This document shows, one piece after another, positions 22,711 through 23,019 of a stretch of DNA of 23,019 nt. The stretch is from positions 1-23,019 of the IMG/VR virus record IMGVR_UViG_3300028423_001069; one strand, given 5' to 3'. This DNA comes from a virus. The notes beneath the pieces were generated by a model. It was not told the DNA's origin. It was given only the letters and a program-made list of their open reading frames with translations, and ran no database searches. Made by a program: the position numbers and the translations under genes. The first letter of the stretch is position 1. Each line of letters begins with the position of its first letter.

Positions 22711-23019
22711 ATGGGCAACAAGATGATATTTTCCTGGGCGATATTCATACTGCTAATAATAGGCACAGTTTCCTATCATTTGCAGCCACATCCTTTTGAT
22801 GCTCATATTGAATGGTTGACTGCGAACAGCGAATTTGAGTACCACGGAGAAGACTACCCTGAAGTTATATACGAGACTGAAGAGCAAATCCAGGTAATTG
22901 CCTACACTCAAGACAAAGTTGACGAAGCAAACAAAAACGGAACAGACATTCCACGCATAAAGGCGCTGTATAATCACCAAGACAATGTGATTATTCTACA
23001 AAAAGGCACAGATATAAAG
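22711..23019 (+). CDS. Membrane-anchored or exported protein, partial (3' end off the right edge)
   Basis: The frame is open from ATG 22711 to the last base (103 codons). MGNKMIFSWAIFILLIIGTV is an N-terminal signal anchor or signal peptide, followed by an acidic soluble domain (EFEYHGEDYPEVIYETEEQI, IPRIKALYNHQDNVIILQKG). A second start at 22723 would give MIFSWAIF. The domain resembles, from memory, small phage proteins in which a strand like 'NVIIL' is followed by an HExxH zinc-protease helix; that helix would lie just beyond the window, so this is only a guess. The antisense ORF at 22753-22980 is a shadow. Confidence 0.65.
   Translation, partial: MGNKMIFSWAIFILLIIGTVSYHLQPHPFDAHIEWLTANSEFEYHGEDYPEVIYETEEQIQVIAYTQDKVDEANKNGTDIPRIKALYNHQDNVIILQKGTDIK

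Noticed and set aside
22753-22980. 75-residue minus ORF near the right edge
   Set aside because: Antisense shadow of the exported protein; hydrophobic, Cys/Phe-rich composition with no RBS.

Overview
The window is a piece of a large, lytic, T4-like marine myovirus genome of the cyanophage/pelagiphage type. The evidence is a run of very large tail-fibre and baseplate-type proteins, T4-style late-promoter octamers (TATAAATA and close variants), and tight gene packing with ATGA/TGATG overlaps. Typical marine T4-like accessory genes are also present: a GroES-like co-chaperonin, two 2OG-Fe(II) oxygenases and an A-type Fe-S carrier. DNA is AT-rich over most of the window. The host cannot be read from this stretch; SAR11-type bacteria and cyanobacteria are both plausible. 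No integrase, IS element, tRNA or CRISPR array was seen.

Layout. From 21664 down to 1 every convincing gene lies on the minus strand, as one long leftward late operon. In transcription order these are: an A-type Fe-S carrier (21664-21335); a 2601-residue fibre protein ending in an intramolecular chaperone/protease domain (21319-13514); three tandem tail-collar proteins with a histidine ladder (13513-11721); an unrecognised 169-residue protein (11718-11209); two 2OG-Fe(II) oxygenases (11206-10081); a 1037-residue repeat-built fibre (10079-6966); a 235-residue fibre-like protein (6940-6233); a 940-residue Ig-like modular structural protein (6233-3411); a 471-residue structural protein (3388-1973); a small conserved-type protein (1980-1753); a DnaE-like polymerase fragment (1743-1180); a small charged protein (1155-829); and a GroES-like co-chaperonin (832-425). 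After a composite terminator/promoter at about 369-422, a DEDD-type 3'-5' exonuclease begins at 366 and runs off the left edge.

Right of 21.7 kb the organisation changes to small genes on alternating strands: a zinc-binding protein (+, 21722-22009), a 54-residue membrane protein (-, 22170-22006), a Lys-rich HeH/SAP-like protein (+, 22243-22518), a coiled-coil ORF without a normal start codon (-, 22681-22505), and a membrane-anchored protein cut by the right edge (+, from 22711). Divergent pairs have late-promoter-like octamers back to back, and convergent pairs overlap at their 3' ends.

Together the leftward genes build and mature the distal tail: fibres, collars and Ig-like structural proteins, with folding helpers (the S74 autochaperone domain and the GroES-like protein). 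The oxygenases and Fe-S carrier sit among them and may act on virion proteins or on host metabolism. The most unusual points are a sigma70-type promoter inside the loop of a terminator hairpin that also holds the exonuclease Shine-Dalgarno, a polymerase III alpha fragment that stops just before the catalytic aspartates, three collar paralogues with five HxH motifs in near-identical register, and late-promoter motifs directly abutting start codons.
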